Shown here piece by piece: positions 54,278-63,991 of a stretch of 64,000 bases of DNA; position 1 is the stretch's first letter; each line of letters begins with the position of its first letter. Origin of the DNA: a virus. The stretch covers positions 1 through 64,000 of the IMG/VR virus record IMGVR_UViG_3300032313_000668; one strand, written 5' to 3'. A program made the position numbers and the translations under genes. The notes below the pieces were generated by a model that was not told where the DNA came from, made no database searches, and saw nothing but the letters and a program-made list of their open reading frames with translations.

Positions 54278-54627
54278 TAGATGTAGTCCTCTCCATACTT
54301 GGCATCCATAGCATCTGCATATATCTGCTCGTCTGCAATAAGGTCATCAATTTCATCAGCAGTTTCACCTTCAATAGGGTGTAGTGCAATTCCGTTGATG
54401 TTATAGGCAGCAAGAAGAGCCCATCCTTCGGGGGTTGTTGGTATCTCTTCTTCGGGTCTACTTAAAGTCAGTCCTTGAATACGGTCTTGGTCAAAGGCGC
54501 TAAAAGCTTCCTTACGACCCTCCGCAACAATATATTGTGCTTGCTTTTCATTAGCAACAATAGAGAACATGTAGTCCATGTCTCGAATAACATCACCGCT
54601 ATAGAAGCGATATACCTGTGCAGTCAC
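54277..54627 (-). CDS. Hypothetical acidic protein (116 aa)
   Basis: Not recognised. The start is GTG 54627, one base after the upstream stop. The protein begins MTAQVYRFYSGDVIRDMDYM and ends with an acidic helical stretch (EQIYADAMDAKYGEDYI). It has no Cys, signal or membrane segment. It is translationally coupled to the 85-aa gene (TAATG). It lies between two very large virion-related genes. Confidence 0.5.
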   Translation of the reverse strand: MTAQVYRFYSGDVIRDMDYMFSIVANEKQAQYIVAEGRKEAFSAFDQDRIQGLTLSRPEEEIPTTPEGWALLAAYNINGIALHPIEGETADEIDDLIADEQIYADAMDAKYGEDYI

Positions 54628-54628
54628 T

Positions 54629-57600
54629 TTAGTCCCTTCCTGTCATCTTGCGCCATTCATTAACATCAATAGCTTCAATTTCTTTTAGTCTCTGTATGAT
54701 ACGAGCCAACTGAGCAGGGCGCATTTGTCCTGGTTCTAATGACTCAAGATATTGAATCGCCTGTTGGATGCTCATATCTACAAGTTTCTTGTAAGCCTCA
54801 GCGCCTAGCTTCTTGGCCATTTGCTCAACAATAGCGCCACCATCACGTCCATAGCGACCAATTCTTAAAGCAAATTCCTTTGCATCATACATGTTTCGTG
54901 ACTTGTCATCGTTAAGAGCAGAAGCAAATCCGTGGTCGATAGGTATGATATGAGCATTTTCATGTCCGTTATCTCCTACACCAGCAGCGTCAATATTTCC
55001 AAACTGGAAATTAACGTGGTGGCGGTCAGTATTACTAATAACTGCATCCAAGATACCCATACGGATAGTGTCGATTAGGGTTGCTTTTTCAGCAGCACCT
55101 TCTGTGCGACCAATTTTGTTCTCGACATTAACAAATCCAGTAGCTGGTCCAGTTAGGCGAAGAGTGTCACCAGCAAATGTCTGAACTACAACACCTGGGT
55201 CAAGTTCGTGCACCTCGGAGAATACACGACCACCAATTCCAAGAGCAGCAGTAATACGAGCAACTTCTGCTTCGGCGCGAGCTGCCTGCGGAGTCTGCTC
55301 ACGTTTGAACATAAACTTCTGTCCAGTGGCTTTGTCAGTTACGAAGAAGTTCTCTCCGCTGTTAATACCAGTGCTTACCTGCTTGACTGTAAAACCAGTG
55401 TCCTGACCATCAATAACTAGGTCTCCATTTGGTCCAGCTTTTTTAGCTGCAGCAAAGAATTTTTTAGGCTCTATTGTCATTAAGCGAAGGCCAATTGCAC
55501 CTAAGTCATTACGCTGTGGCTGGTAGAAGTCACGTTCTTGATGAAGCGCTATTGCCAAATCAACTAGCTCTGAAGCAGTCTCCTTGTCTTTACCACTACT
55601 CTTTAGAAGCTCTGAAACTTTTTGTGCTACGGCTTGACGCTCGCGGAGGTCAAGTGCAGCCATTGGGTTAGCGTCACCATTGAAGAATTCCTGAATCTTA
55701 TCTTTGAATGGGCGTAGGAAAGGAGAATCTTCAAAGACTTTATCATCAGCGAATAACGCTTTTATTTTTTCTTTTGCTTGGAATTTATTCTCCCCCGCTG
55801 CAACGCGGTCTTCAGCAAGTGCAATTGGGTCAACTTCTTCTAAGTTAATTCCAGCAAATGGACGTATAGGACGCTCTAGTACACGACGTACCATGAAGTC
55901 TTGCATCTCTTGAAGCTTGTCTCCAAACTCCTTATACTTCTCATCATTGGCACCATTTAGACCACGAATTGCTTCGCTTAGGTTACTCATATCTGCTACT
56001 AGTGGGTCAGCAGCTGAACTTAAGTTATCGCGGAAGTTACGAAGATTATCTAGAGCACGAATTGGCTTGCGGTCAGCGTCTTCATCTTCATCTTTTGGAA
56101 GACGGTCGATAATTTGCTCAACTAATTTAAGGAAGTCATCCTTAGATTCCTTACCTTCTCCAGGCATAATGTCTTCTGGAAGCTCAGCGTTACGGCGAGC
56201 TAAGAACTTATCGCGGGCTTCACCTTTGAGTAGATTCTTTTTCTCAACTAGTTGGTCAAGAGCCTTCTGAGCAAACTCAGCAATCTGCTTTTCCTCATCG
56301 TTTCCGTATGCATTGACCTTCTCAATAATCTTCTGAAGAGGTGTGTCATCAAAATTCTTTAGAGCATTTTCGTCTCCATTAGCAAGACGTTCTGCAGCAT
56401 CGAGACCTTTTTGAGCATATTCGCCAGCGCGACGAACTTGACGGTCTGCATCAATTTCATTTGGCTGAGGAAGTTTCTCTTGAAGTGCCTTAAAGATATC
56501 TACAAGGTTGTCCTTGTCTAACTCAGCGGGAGTTCCAATAACTAGATTTTCATCAAATGGCTTAGCAAGACGTTTCTTGTAAGCAGCAAGACGCTGTTCA
56601 CGGAAGATAGCCTTGTTATCCTCGACTAGCTTGAGCATGTCCTCAAGCTTCTGAGCAATCTCATCTTGACGTGGGTCTTTACGACGACGCAATTGTTCAA
56701 TAGCACGTTTGATTTCATAATCACCGATAGTGTCTGGGTCGTTATTCTCTAGTTGAGCTCGGTAACTACGGATTCTATCCGCTGCACGATATAAATCATC
56801 GTCTGCATCGCGTTCTTCAGATGTCGGAAGAAGTGCAATAACTGCATCAAGTGCACCAGCAACCTTTTCGCGGTTTAGTTCTTCGGCATTTGCTGGGAAA
56901 GCATCATCTGCAAGTGGTTGATTCATACGTTGAATGAACTTAGCGTGACGAACTGCACGGTCAGCAAGAGCTTTTTCATTGATAACACCATTTAGTGCCT
57001 CAAGTTTATCTGCTAAAGCATTCTGAGCATCAGCATCAATTCCTGCTCTACGGATGTACTTGATTGCACTATCTAGATAGTCTGGGTCTAAACGGTCAAA
57101 GTCTGCTTCACCAAGACGTTCTAGTTTGTCAATAGCGTTACGAACATACTGACCACCTTGATATAAGTCTCGGTCAATGTCATAGTTTTGACGGTTTGGT
57201 AGACGGTTGTCGAACTCTTTCAAAACATCAATAACACCTTGACGATTTAGAGCATCAACATTCTCTGGGATAGCTACACCATCTATAGGATTCTTTAGAT
57301 TCTCGGCAATTGCATCTGCACGCTTCTTGCGAATCTCTGCTTTCTTAGCATCAATATTGTCACGAAGTTTCTCAAGCTCTGGAAGGATTTGAGCCTTTAG
57401 AGCAGGGTCAACAATTTTGCTTGCATAACGAATAGCATCGTTAATTTCATATGAACCAACTCGGTCAACTGGACCACGACCTAATTCCTCATTCAACTCA
57501 TCAATACGACGACGTGCCCAACGAGCATTGCGCTCTGCACGATTGTTGCGGAACTTGGGCATCTTTGCAGCAAGTTCACCTAGCTTGGCGCGAATTGCTT

Positions 57601-60600
57601 CGGGGTCTTCTAGGTCAACGAACGGGTCTCCTGCTGCCGCTGCAGGTGCTTCAGGAACTGGAGCAACCTCTGGAGCAACTTCTTCTACTGCAGGAGCTTC
57701 TGCTGCTGGAGCTTGAGGTGCTTCAACTGATGGAGCTTTTTCCTCTATTGCAGGTGCAGCTGGAACTGCTGGTGCTGCTGGAGCTTCTGCGTTATCCATG
57801 CGATAAACATTCGGAAGTTCAAAGCCCTTTGCAATTGGGTTGTACTCCCACTGACGACCATTTGGGTACTCAACTTTGATGCGAACTGCACGGTCTAGGT
57901 CTTCAATTGCTACAACGCGACCAATGTTCTTGTCACCCTTTGTAGGTAGGAAGTCACCAACCTTTACATCACCTGCAGCAAAAGCCTGAGGCTTCACATT
58001 TTCTTTGAACCAATCAATGTCGTGTACAAATGAAGGCTTAGCAACTGGCTGTCCTTCTACGGCTTCTGGCACAACGCCATCAGCTACATTCTTTACATCG
58101 CCAACAACTTCTTCAACTTCTGCATCAGCAGCATCTACTGCTTCATTACCCTTACGAGGCTTCTTACGACGCTCTGCAAGTGCGATGTCCATTTCTTCTT
58201 GGTTCATCCAGTTAATGCGTGGCTCTGCATCGAAACGCTGCTTAGCAACGGCACCATCAACGTGACGCTGGAAGCGTGAAGCAAACTTACGAACGTCTCC
58301 GTTTGGATACTTAACTAGAACATAGTCAACGTATACAACACCCTTACGTTGTAGTCCACCAATTTCTCCTTGGACTTTACCAATTACTTCACCCTCGCCA
58401 TACTTATCTGCCTTGGCTGGGTTTTCGTGAATAACCTTGTCACCAATTGCTAGTGGGTTACCGTTTGAGTCTGCGTAAAGACCTGCAAGCATGCGTAGGA
58501 ACACCTGACGACGATACTTCTCAGGGATTGGAGGCAGGTTGCGACGCCCACGACCATCTGAGCGAAGAAGCAAACCATCGCGCTGCTCTTTAATTTGCTC
58601 AGCAAGTGCATCAGCCATTGCATCAATGTTGTTGCGTCCGCCTTCAGAGGCTGCCTTGCGGTCAGGGAAGTTCTCAACAATCTGAGCAACTACTTCACCT
58701 TCGTCAACAACTTTTGCATCTGACTTGAAAACAATTTCTGCATCTACAAGCTGCGGAGTAATTTCGTTCTGACCTTCACCAACTGGTAGGTCCTCAACAA
58801 CTTCAACAACTGGAAGTTGGTCAACGTTTGCTGGTTCCACACCAACAGCAACTGACTTCTCTTTAGACTCTGGCTTACCTTCATTACGACGAGCAGCGTC
58901 TGCCTGCTCTACAGCAGCGCGACGTAGAAGTGCTTTACCTTCTGCCTCTGCACCAGCTTGTGATAAGTAGCGTCCCTCGAATACATAAATTTCATTTCCT
59001 TCATTGTCAAGGATTCGACCCTTAGCAATAAATTCATCTCCGTCTTGAGTAATCTCAAGTACAGCATTTCCAGCAGCAACAGTAACTGCTTGCTTGTTTA
59101 CATCTTCAGGTGTGCGCTCTACTTCTGGAAGTGGTTCGCCTGCAAGTTCTGCACGGTTCTTAGGACGACGAACTTCATCTAGGAATGCATTTTGATTCCA
59201 GAAAACAACTTTCTGTTCGCCTTCAGGATTTTGGACAACAATACGGCGCTTGAATTCCTCGACACCAAATTCTTCTCCACCACGGATGGATACAACTTGG
59301 AAGAATTCTTCTTTGTCTTTAATAGCTTTAACAAAGTCTCCAGGACGTAAGTCATTAGCCTTAATTTCACCACGGAACAGCTGGTCAACCTTCTCAAGGT
59401 CATTAGCAAACTCAGGTTCTGCAATGCGCATCTTGCCGTCGGGGAATGCAGAATCAATCTGCACATCAACAAGGTCAGCTTGTGGCTTTGGAGCCTGCTC
59501 TGGATTATCCATTGCACCAACATTGTCGATTGGGCCTTCTGGAAGTGCAGCAGGAATCTCTTTCTGAATCTCTGCAAGGTCTACTGGCTTACCAGCAAGT
59601 CCATCACGAAGAGCCTTCTTTGCAACATAATCTGCAGCGGCTTTATTAAACTCATCGATGCGTGGCTGTAGTGCTGCCATCTTTGCATCGTAGGCAGCCT
59701 TCTGTGCGTCTGCATCAAGAGCAGCTACACCGAAATCACCACTAGCAGCAAGGTCAATAAGTTTTGTAAATGCTTGAGCTGTCACTTCTGCATCATTTAG
59801 ACCATCATGCCAGTTTTCATTTTTAATTCCTAGGAATTCGGCAATTACACCAAGACCCTTTTTATCTGGAGCATCTGGCGCATCCTTAAAGATTTCTGCA
59901 GCCATTCCCATGGTGTCAGCCATGCCAGCAGGGTTCCACTCAAGGCCAAGTTCTGCAGCCTTACGTTTCATAATTTCGTCGTCAAACTTTGCGTTCTGTG
60001 CAATAGCAAGTGGGTTTGCGCCAGCCCATTCTAAGAACTGCGCAAGTCCTTCTGCTTGACTTGGCTTATCAGCAAAGAACTCATCAGTTAGCGGATTGCC
60101 ATCTGGGTCTTTTGCATTTTCCCCAGCGTATGTACCCTTAAGACTTCTGCCTGGGTTCATAAAGATATTGATACGGTCAACAATCTTGCCATCGCGCATC
60201 TTAACTGCAGCAATCTGCCAAGGTTCATTGCCGTCTTTTACATCTACGCCAGTTGTCTCAAAGTCAAAAACAATCAGGTCTTGACCTGCAAGCTTTTTCT
60301 TAAACTCTGCCCAATTACCTTGAGCTTCTTTAGCCCACTCAGCAAACTTGCCCATAAACGCTGGGTATGCAGGTTCGCGGGGTTTTGGTGGAAGTTTAAT
60401 GTTGTCTTCAAGTTTATTTTCACCAGTAACATCACCAAAAGAAACAATTGGAAGATTCTCTGGTGGAATCCAACGACCCTTTACTTCTGCAAGCTTTGCT
60501 TCATGCTCAGCGTTGAGAGCTGTATCTTCAATTGGGAACCAACCACCCTTAGGTCCTCGACCTGCTGGACGGTGTAGCGAACCTTCACCAAGTTGCGGTG

Positions 60601-63600
60601 CTTGGTCTTCAGGAATGCCACGATAAACTTCAATGCGTGTGTCAGGCTTCCACTGCTTCTCTTGTAGACCTTGACCTGGGTAATGACCAACAATAATAAT
60701 CTTGTCGCCTTCTCCAGCCTTGATATCAACAATGCGGAAGTGGTCCTTAGTGCTAATGTCGCCAATCTGAAGGTCTTTTGCTTTTACCTTAACAATGAAT
60801 GGGCCATTTGGTGGTCCACCAGCTGCGGCTGCAGGTAGTGCATCAGCCTGTGCAGCGTTATCAACAAATCCATCTTCTTCGCGCTTTGTTGGGTCAACAA
60901 AGTTTGCGCTAGCGGCTTGTACTGCAGCTTTATGTGCTGCTAGGTCTGCTGCATATTTTTCTTGTATGGCTGGGTCTTTTGCACCCCACTCGCCGTCAAT
61001 CTTCTTCATGTCCTTGCGACCACCAACGTAGTCTTCAAGTTTTGGTTTATTTAGTGGTTCAGCGTTGCCCTTTGCAGGAGCAGCAGCACCACGAATAACT
61101 TCAATCTTTCCTTCAGCAAACCAGTCACGGTCTTGTGTTTGGTGACCTGGGTAATAGCCCTTAACGTTAATACGATTACGGCCCTTATCCTTTTGACCAC
61201 CCTCACTCAAGTCTGCAGGGGCTGCAACTTCTTCAATAACAAAGAACTCGTTATCGCGAACTGCAATATCACCAGGCTGTAGATTTTTAGCAGCAACCAT
61301 TTCACGACGTGGCTCGCCCATTGCAAGGTCAGCCTCTTGTGAACCTAGTCGTTCGACTCCTTCGGCAGCTTCTGCTCTTCCTTCAGCTCCCTGAGGTGCA
61401 ATATCTGCTGGTAGTCCTGCCTTTGGTTCAGCGGCGTCGGGTCTTTGCGCGTTCTGCGGAGCTTGCTGCGGGGCTTCGGCTGGTTCTTCTTGGACATTTT
61501 CCCCTTCCAGTGCATCGACAATCTCTTGGTTAGACGGTTCGTTGTCGTTACCTTCGGCATAGATGTCTTTAAGCAAGGCGTTTGTATCTTCACCTTGAAG
61601 CTGTAGTGCATCACGGATTGCTTCACCTGGAACAGAGGCTTGGTATGCCTCGCCCTCTGGTGTTTCTTGGGCAAGAATGCCATGTCCTGGCATGTTGTTT
61701 GCTGGCTCTACGGCACGACGAAGTTCACCCTTAAGTTCTTCTTTGTCATATCCAAGAGCAATATCTACTGGGTTGTTTGAGAAACCTTCTGGAGCATCTG
61801 CTGGTACGTCAACGATGGCTTCATTAAATGGCTCGTTGTCTAAAGCAACATATCCCTCGGGGACATCCTGCTCTTGATTTTCTGGCAAATACTTTTTGTA
61901 GTCACCATTGTCAATAAAGTCGCGCTGCTCTTCAGGAGTCATGCCCTCGATTAGAGGTGGCAATTCTTTTGTAGGAACTTTAGCAACAGGTGCTTCTGCA
62001 ACGTCTGCTTCAGCAAGTGCATCAGCCATTTCTTTTTTCTCAAACTTGTATAGGTCATCAAGGAACTTGTCAACATCGACGCCTTGTTCCTTCAGTGCGT
62101 TGTAAAGAGCTTCCGCTGGAACGCGCTCATCGCCTTCTTGGAATGGAAGACGGCCAACACCTGTAGCAGGGTCTTCTGGAGTTCCTTCTACGGCATCCTT
62201 AAGAGATTCTTGCAACTCTTCTTGGTCAAACTTCTGTGCAAGTTCTGCAGGGTCATCTGTAAAGTCTGGAGACTCCTGACCATTGATTGGGCCCTCTGGC
62301 TTGTACTCATCGCGGTCTACTTCATAAGCACCCTTAGGAGCAAACCTTTCACGGATACGCTCCATGAGACCAGGCTCTTCGTCTGGTAAGAAAACCTGAC
62401 GCTCAGTATTGCGAAGCATCTCGCCAGAATCTCTATCAACGATAGAGCCATCTGGAAGAAGCGCCCAGTTCTTACGTGGGTCTAGCGGAACTAGTCCACC
62501 ATTCTTACGGAAGTCTTTTAGGCTCTTGCGGTACTCGCTTAGCTCTGCGCGAGATGCCTTCGGGTTACCAGGAATAAACTCTGTGCCCTCAGGGAATTCG
62601 CTAGCGCCGTCTTCTGGAAGTTCTGCAACTGGCTTGGCTGGTGGTTTATCTCCACCATCATCTCCGCCACCCATACGGTCTGGGCTTGGGTTTTCGTTTT
62701 TCTCAAAGCGTGGCTCATCTTGTCCAATAAAGTCTTGTACTTCTGCCCATGACTGAACAGCAGCAAATGGACGGTCATCTTCTTGTCCTCGACGATTTAC
62801 TAAAAATACTGGCTTGTTAGGGTCAAGCTCACCATTAGCGCCATCACCCTGTGCAACAACATTTTGGCCTTCACGCTCACGTTGCTGTGCCATTTCAAAC
62901 TGGTCTTTAGCAAACTGATTGTTTTCCATTTTGATGACGTCATATGCATCATCTGTGTACTTAACTCCGAGGTCAACGTTCTCGCCATAAAGGTCTTGGT
63001 CTTCTTTCTTTGGAGACCATGCATCATCGCGACGGAAACCTTCTGGTGCCTCAATCTCGATAAGGTCTGCTTCGTTAAGTACTGGGTCTTTTGCTGAAGC
63101 CTTTGCTGCACCCTTTGAGTAGCCATCCTTGGTCTGCTGACTTGGGATGATTGCTTTAATTGCTTCTACATTGCCTGCTGGAACACGGAATAGTCTTCCA
63201 TCTGGAGTTTCCATATCGAAAGTGTCGCCTTCGATTCCCTGAGAAACAGCGCGACCATTCAAATTCTGAATCATGCCATTAACACGACGGATAAGTGCAC
63301 GGAGACCGCCACCCATTTCAGCAAAGCGACCCTTACGGTCACGACGCTGACGCATTGCACGAGCACGACGAGCTGCAGAAGAGTTTCCATCTCCTAGAGC
63401 TGCAAGAAGTGCATACTGAGGAATTTGTCCTTCTGGGAAAGACTCGAGGCGAGCAACAGAGTATTCGTACTCTGCAGAAGCTGGGTGTGCAGTAAGTGCA
63501 GATGCAAGAAGTGTCTTGATTGCTGCGTCTTTAATAGTTGGGTCATCAGTCACCCAACGGGCACGGGACTGCATCAATGATGCGGTAGTCATATCATGTG

Positions 63601-63991
63601 CACGAGTTGAACGTGGGTGTGCAACTGGAAGAAGGTCTGTGTGTTCTGGCTTACCGTTTAGGACACGGTTTTGTTGAGCAAGAGTGACGTACTGAGAAAG
63701 TTCTGTAAGAGCGCGGTGCTTGCGAACAGAGAAAGGCTCTGCTTCATTCTTAGCAATCGAGCGGTCAACAATTGTCAATGCTGCACGAGCTGTAACTAAA
63801 CGAGTACCAGTAAATTCGGTGTTGGCTTCTTTAACAAGAGCGAGGGCAGCATCTTTAATCTTTTGTGTCTGCTCTTCAATAGTGCTGAGATTCTTTGCAC
63901 GCTTGATAGGTACGCAGTTAGGCACTTTTTTCCCGTTCTTCATTTTCATTCCGATTTGCTCGTATCCGTCCCAGCAAGGATTCTCAGCCAT
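54629..63991 (-). CDS. Giant 3120-aa multidomain protein: DnaQ-like exonuclease and kinase-like domains
   Basis: The N-terminus has a CWDGYEQIGMK ... PNCVP motif. Residues about 570-800 hold a duplicated acidic module (DDPAELAQKFDQEELQESLK; NPVDIALGYDKEELKGELRR). SH3-like modules with LxxGD cores lie near 900, 1070, 1545 and 2005. A DEDDh exonuclease domain spans about 1230-1415 (VFDFETTGVD, NAKFDDEI, WHDGLNDAEV). Five helical repeats cover about 2120-2710. A kinase-like domain spans about 2850-3030 (KFMFKREQTPQ, SNTDRHHVNFQFGN, IIPIDHGFAS). As the first visible gene of the head block it may be an internal or ejected protein. Only 9 bp precede the ATG, so the start is provisional. Confidence 0.75.
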   Translation of the reverse strand: MAENPCWDGYEQIGMKMKNGKKVPNCVPIKRAKNLSTIEEQTQKIKDAALALVKEANTEFTGTRLVTARAALTIVDRSIAKNEAEPFSVRKHRALTELSQYVTLAQQNRVLNGKPEHTDLLPVAHPRSTRAHDMTTASLMQSRARWVTDDPTIKDAAIKTLLASALTAHPASAEYEYSVARLESFPEGQIPQYALLAALGDGNSSAARRARAMRQRRDRKGRFAEMGGGLRALIRRVNGMIQNLNGRAVSQGIEGDTFDMETPDGRLFRVPAGNVEAIKAIIPSQQTKDGYSKGAAKASAKDPVLNEADLIEIEAPEGFRRDDAWSPKKEDQDLYGENVDLGVKYTDDAYDVIKMENNQFAKDQFEMAQQREREGQNVVAQGDGANGELDPNKPVFLVNRRGQEDDRPFAAVQSWAEVQDFIGQDEPRFEKNENPSPDRMGGGDDGGDKPPAKPVAELPEDGASEFPEGTEFIPGNPKASRAELSEYRKSLKDFRKNGGLVPLDPRKNWALLPDGSIVDRDSGEMLRNTERQVFLPDEEPGLMERIRERFAPKGAYEVDRDEYKPEGPINGQESPDFTDDPAELAQKFDQEELQESLKDAVEGTPEDPATGVGRLPFQEGDERVPAEALYNALKEQGVDVDKFLDDLYKFEKKEMADALAEADVAEAPVAKVPTKELPPLIEGMTPEEQRDFIDNGDYKKYLPENQEQDVPEGYVALDNEPFNEAIVDVPADAPEGFSNNPVDIALGYDKEELKGELRRAVEPANNMPGHGILAQETPEGEAYQASVPGEAIRDALQLQGEDTNALLKDIYAEGNDNEPSNQEIVDALEGENVQEEPAEAPQQAPQNAQRPDAAEPKAGLPADIAPQGAEGRAEAAEGVERLGSQEADLAMGEPRREMVAAKNLQPGDIAVRDNEFFVIEEVAAPADLSEGGQKDKGRNRINVKGYYPGHQTQDRDWFAEGKIEVIRGAAAPAKGNAEPLNKPKLEDYVGGRKDMKKIDGEWGAKDPAIQEKYAADLAAHKAAVQAASANFVDPTKREEDGFVDNAAQADALPAAAAGGPPNGPFIVKVKAKDLQIGDISTKDHFRIVDIKAGEGDKIIIVGHYPGQGLQEKQWKPDTRIEVYRGIPEDQAPQLGEGSLHRPAGRGPKGGWFPIEDTALNAEHEAKLAEVKGRWIPPENLPIVSFGDVTGENKLEDNIKLPPKPREPAYPAFMGKFAEWAKEAQGNWAEFKKKLAGQDLIVFDFETTGVDVKDGNEPWQIAAVKMRDGKIVDRINIFMNPGRSLKGTYAGENAKDPDGNPLTDEFFADKPSQAEGLAQFLEWAGANPLAIAQNAKFDDEIMKRKAAELGLEWNPAGMADTMGMAAEIFKDAPDAPDKKGLGVIAEFLGIKNENWHDGLNDAEVTAQAFTKLIDLAASGDFGVAALDADAQKAAYDAKMAALQPRIDEFNKAAADYVAKKALRDGLAGKPVDLAEIQKEIPAALPEGPIDNVGAMDNPEQAPKPQADLVDVQIDSAFPDGKMRIAEPEFANDLEKVDQLFRGEIKANDLRPGDFVKAIKDKEEFFQVVSIRGGEEFGVEEFKRRIVVQNPEGEQKVVFWNQNAFLDEVRRPKNRAELAGEPLPEVERTPEDVNKQAVTVAAGNAVLEITQDGDEFIAKGRILDNEGNEIYVFEGRYLSQAGAEAEGKALLRRAAVEQADAARRNEGKPESKEKSVAVGVEPANVDQLPVVEVVEDLPVGEGQNEITPQLVDAEIVFKSDAKVVDEGEVVAQIVENFPDRKAASEGGRNNIDAMADALAEQIKEQRDGLLLRSDGRGRRNLPPIPEKYRRQVFLRMLAGLYADSNGNPLAIGDKVIHENPAKADKYGEGEVIGKVQGEIGGLQRKGVVYVDYVLVKYPNGDVRKFASRFQRHVDGAVAKQRFDAEPRINWMNQEEMDIALAERRKKPRKGNEAVDAADAEVEEVVGDVKNVADGVVPEAVEGQPVAKPSFVHDIDWFKENVKPQAFAAGDVKVGDFLPTKGDKNIGRVVAIEDLDRAVRIKVEYPNGRQWEYNPIAKGFELPNVYRMDNAEAPAAPAVPAAPAIEEKAPSVEAPQAPAAEAPAVEEVAPEVAPVPEAPAAAAGDPFVDLEDPEAIRAKLGELAAKMPKFRNNRAERNARWARRRIDELNEELGRGPVDRVGSYEINDAIRYASKIVDPALKAQILPELEKLRDNIDAKKAEIRKKRADAIAENLKNPIDGVAIPENVDALNRQGVIDVLKEFDNRLPNRQNYDIDRDLYQGGQYVRNAIDKLERLGEADFDRLDPDYLDSAIKYIRRAGIDADAQNALADKLEALNGVINEKALADRAVRHAKFIQRMNQPLADDAFPANAEELNREKVAGALDAVIALLPTSEERDADDDLYRAADRIRSYRAQLENNDPDTIGDYEIKRAIEQLRRRKDPRQDEIAQKLEDMLKLVEDNKAIFREQRLAAYKKRLAKPFDENLVIGTPAELDKDNLVDIFKALQEKLPQPNEIDADRQVRRAGEYAQKGLDAAERLANGDENALKNFDDTPLQKIIEKVNAYGNDEEKQIAEFAQKALDQLVEKKNLLKGEARDKFLARRNAELPEDIMPGEGKESKDDFLKLVEQIIDRLPKDEDEDADRKPIRALDNLRNFRDNLSSAADPLVADMSNLSEAIRGLNGANDEKYKEFGDKLQEMQDFMVRRVLERPIRPFAGINLEEVDPIALAEDRVAAGENKFQAKEKIKALFADDKVFEDSPFLRPFKDKIQEFFNGDANPMAALDLRERQAVAQKVSELLKSSGKDKETASELVDLAIALHQERDFYQPQRNDLGAIGLRLMTIEPKKFFAAAKKAGPNGDLVIDGQDTGFTVKQVSTGINSGENFFVTDKATGQKFMFKREQTPQAARAEAEVARITAALGIGGRVFSEVHELDPGVVVQTFAGDTLRLTGPATGFVNVENKIGRTEGAAEKATLIDTIRMGILDAVISNTDRHHVNFQFGNIDAAGVGDNGHENAHIIPIDHGFASALNDDKSRNMYDAKEFALRIGRYGRDGGAIVEQMAKKLGAEAYKKLVDMSIQQAIQYLESLEPGQMRPAQLARIIQRLKEIEAIDVNEWRKMTGRD
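55860..57625 (-). repeat. Five tandem helical repeats (about 110-125 aa) in the 3120-aa protein
   Basis: Each unit starts near AxELNxxxVxDxL, continues xxLPxxxxxDxDRDLYRA with a Tyr- or Arg-rich helix, then an EIxxAIxxL helix and a closing AxKLExLxxxV helix followed by a basic linker. Five units are recognisable, the first and last more divergent. Spacing is regular, so this probably forms a superhelical rod. Confidence 0.65.
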
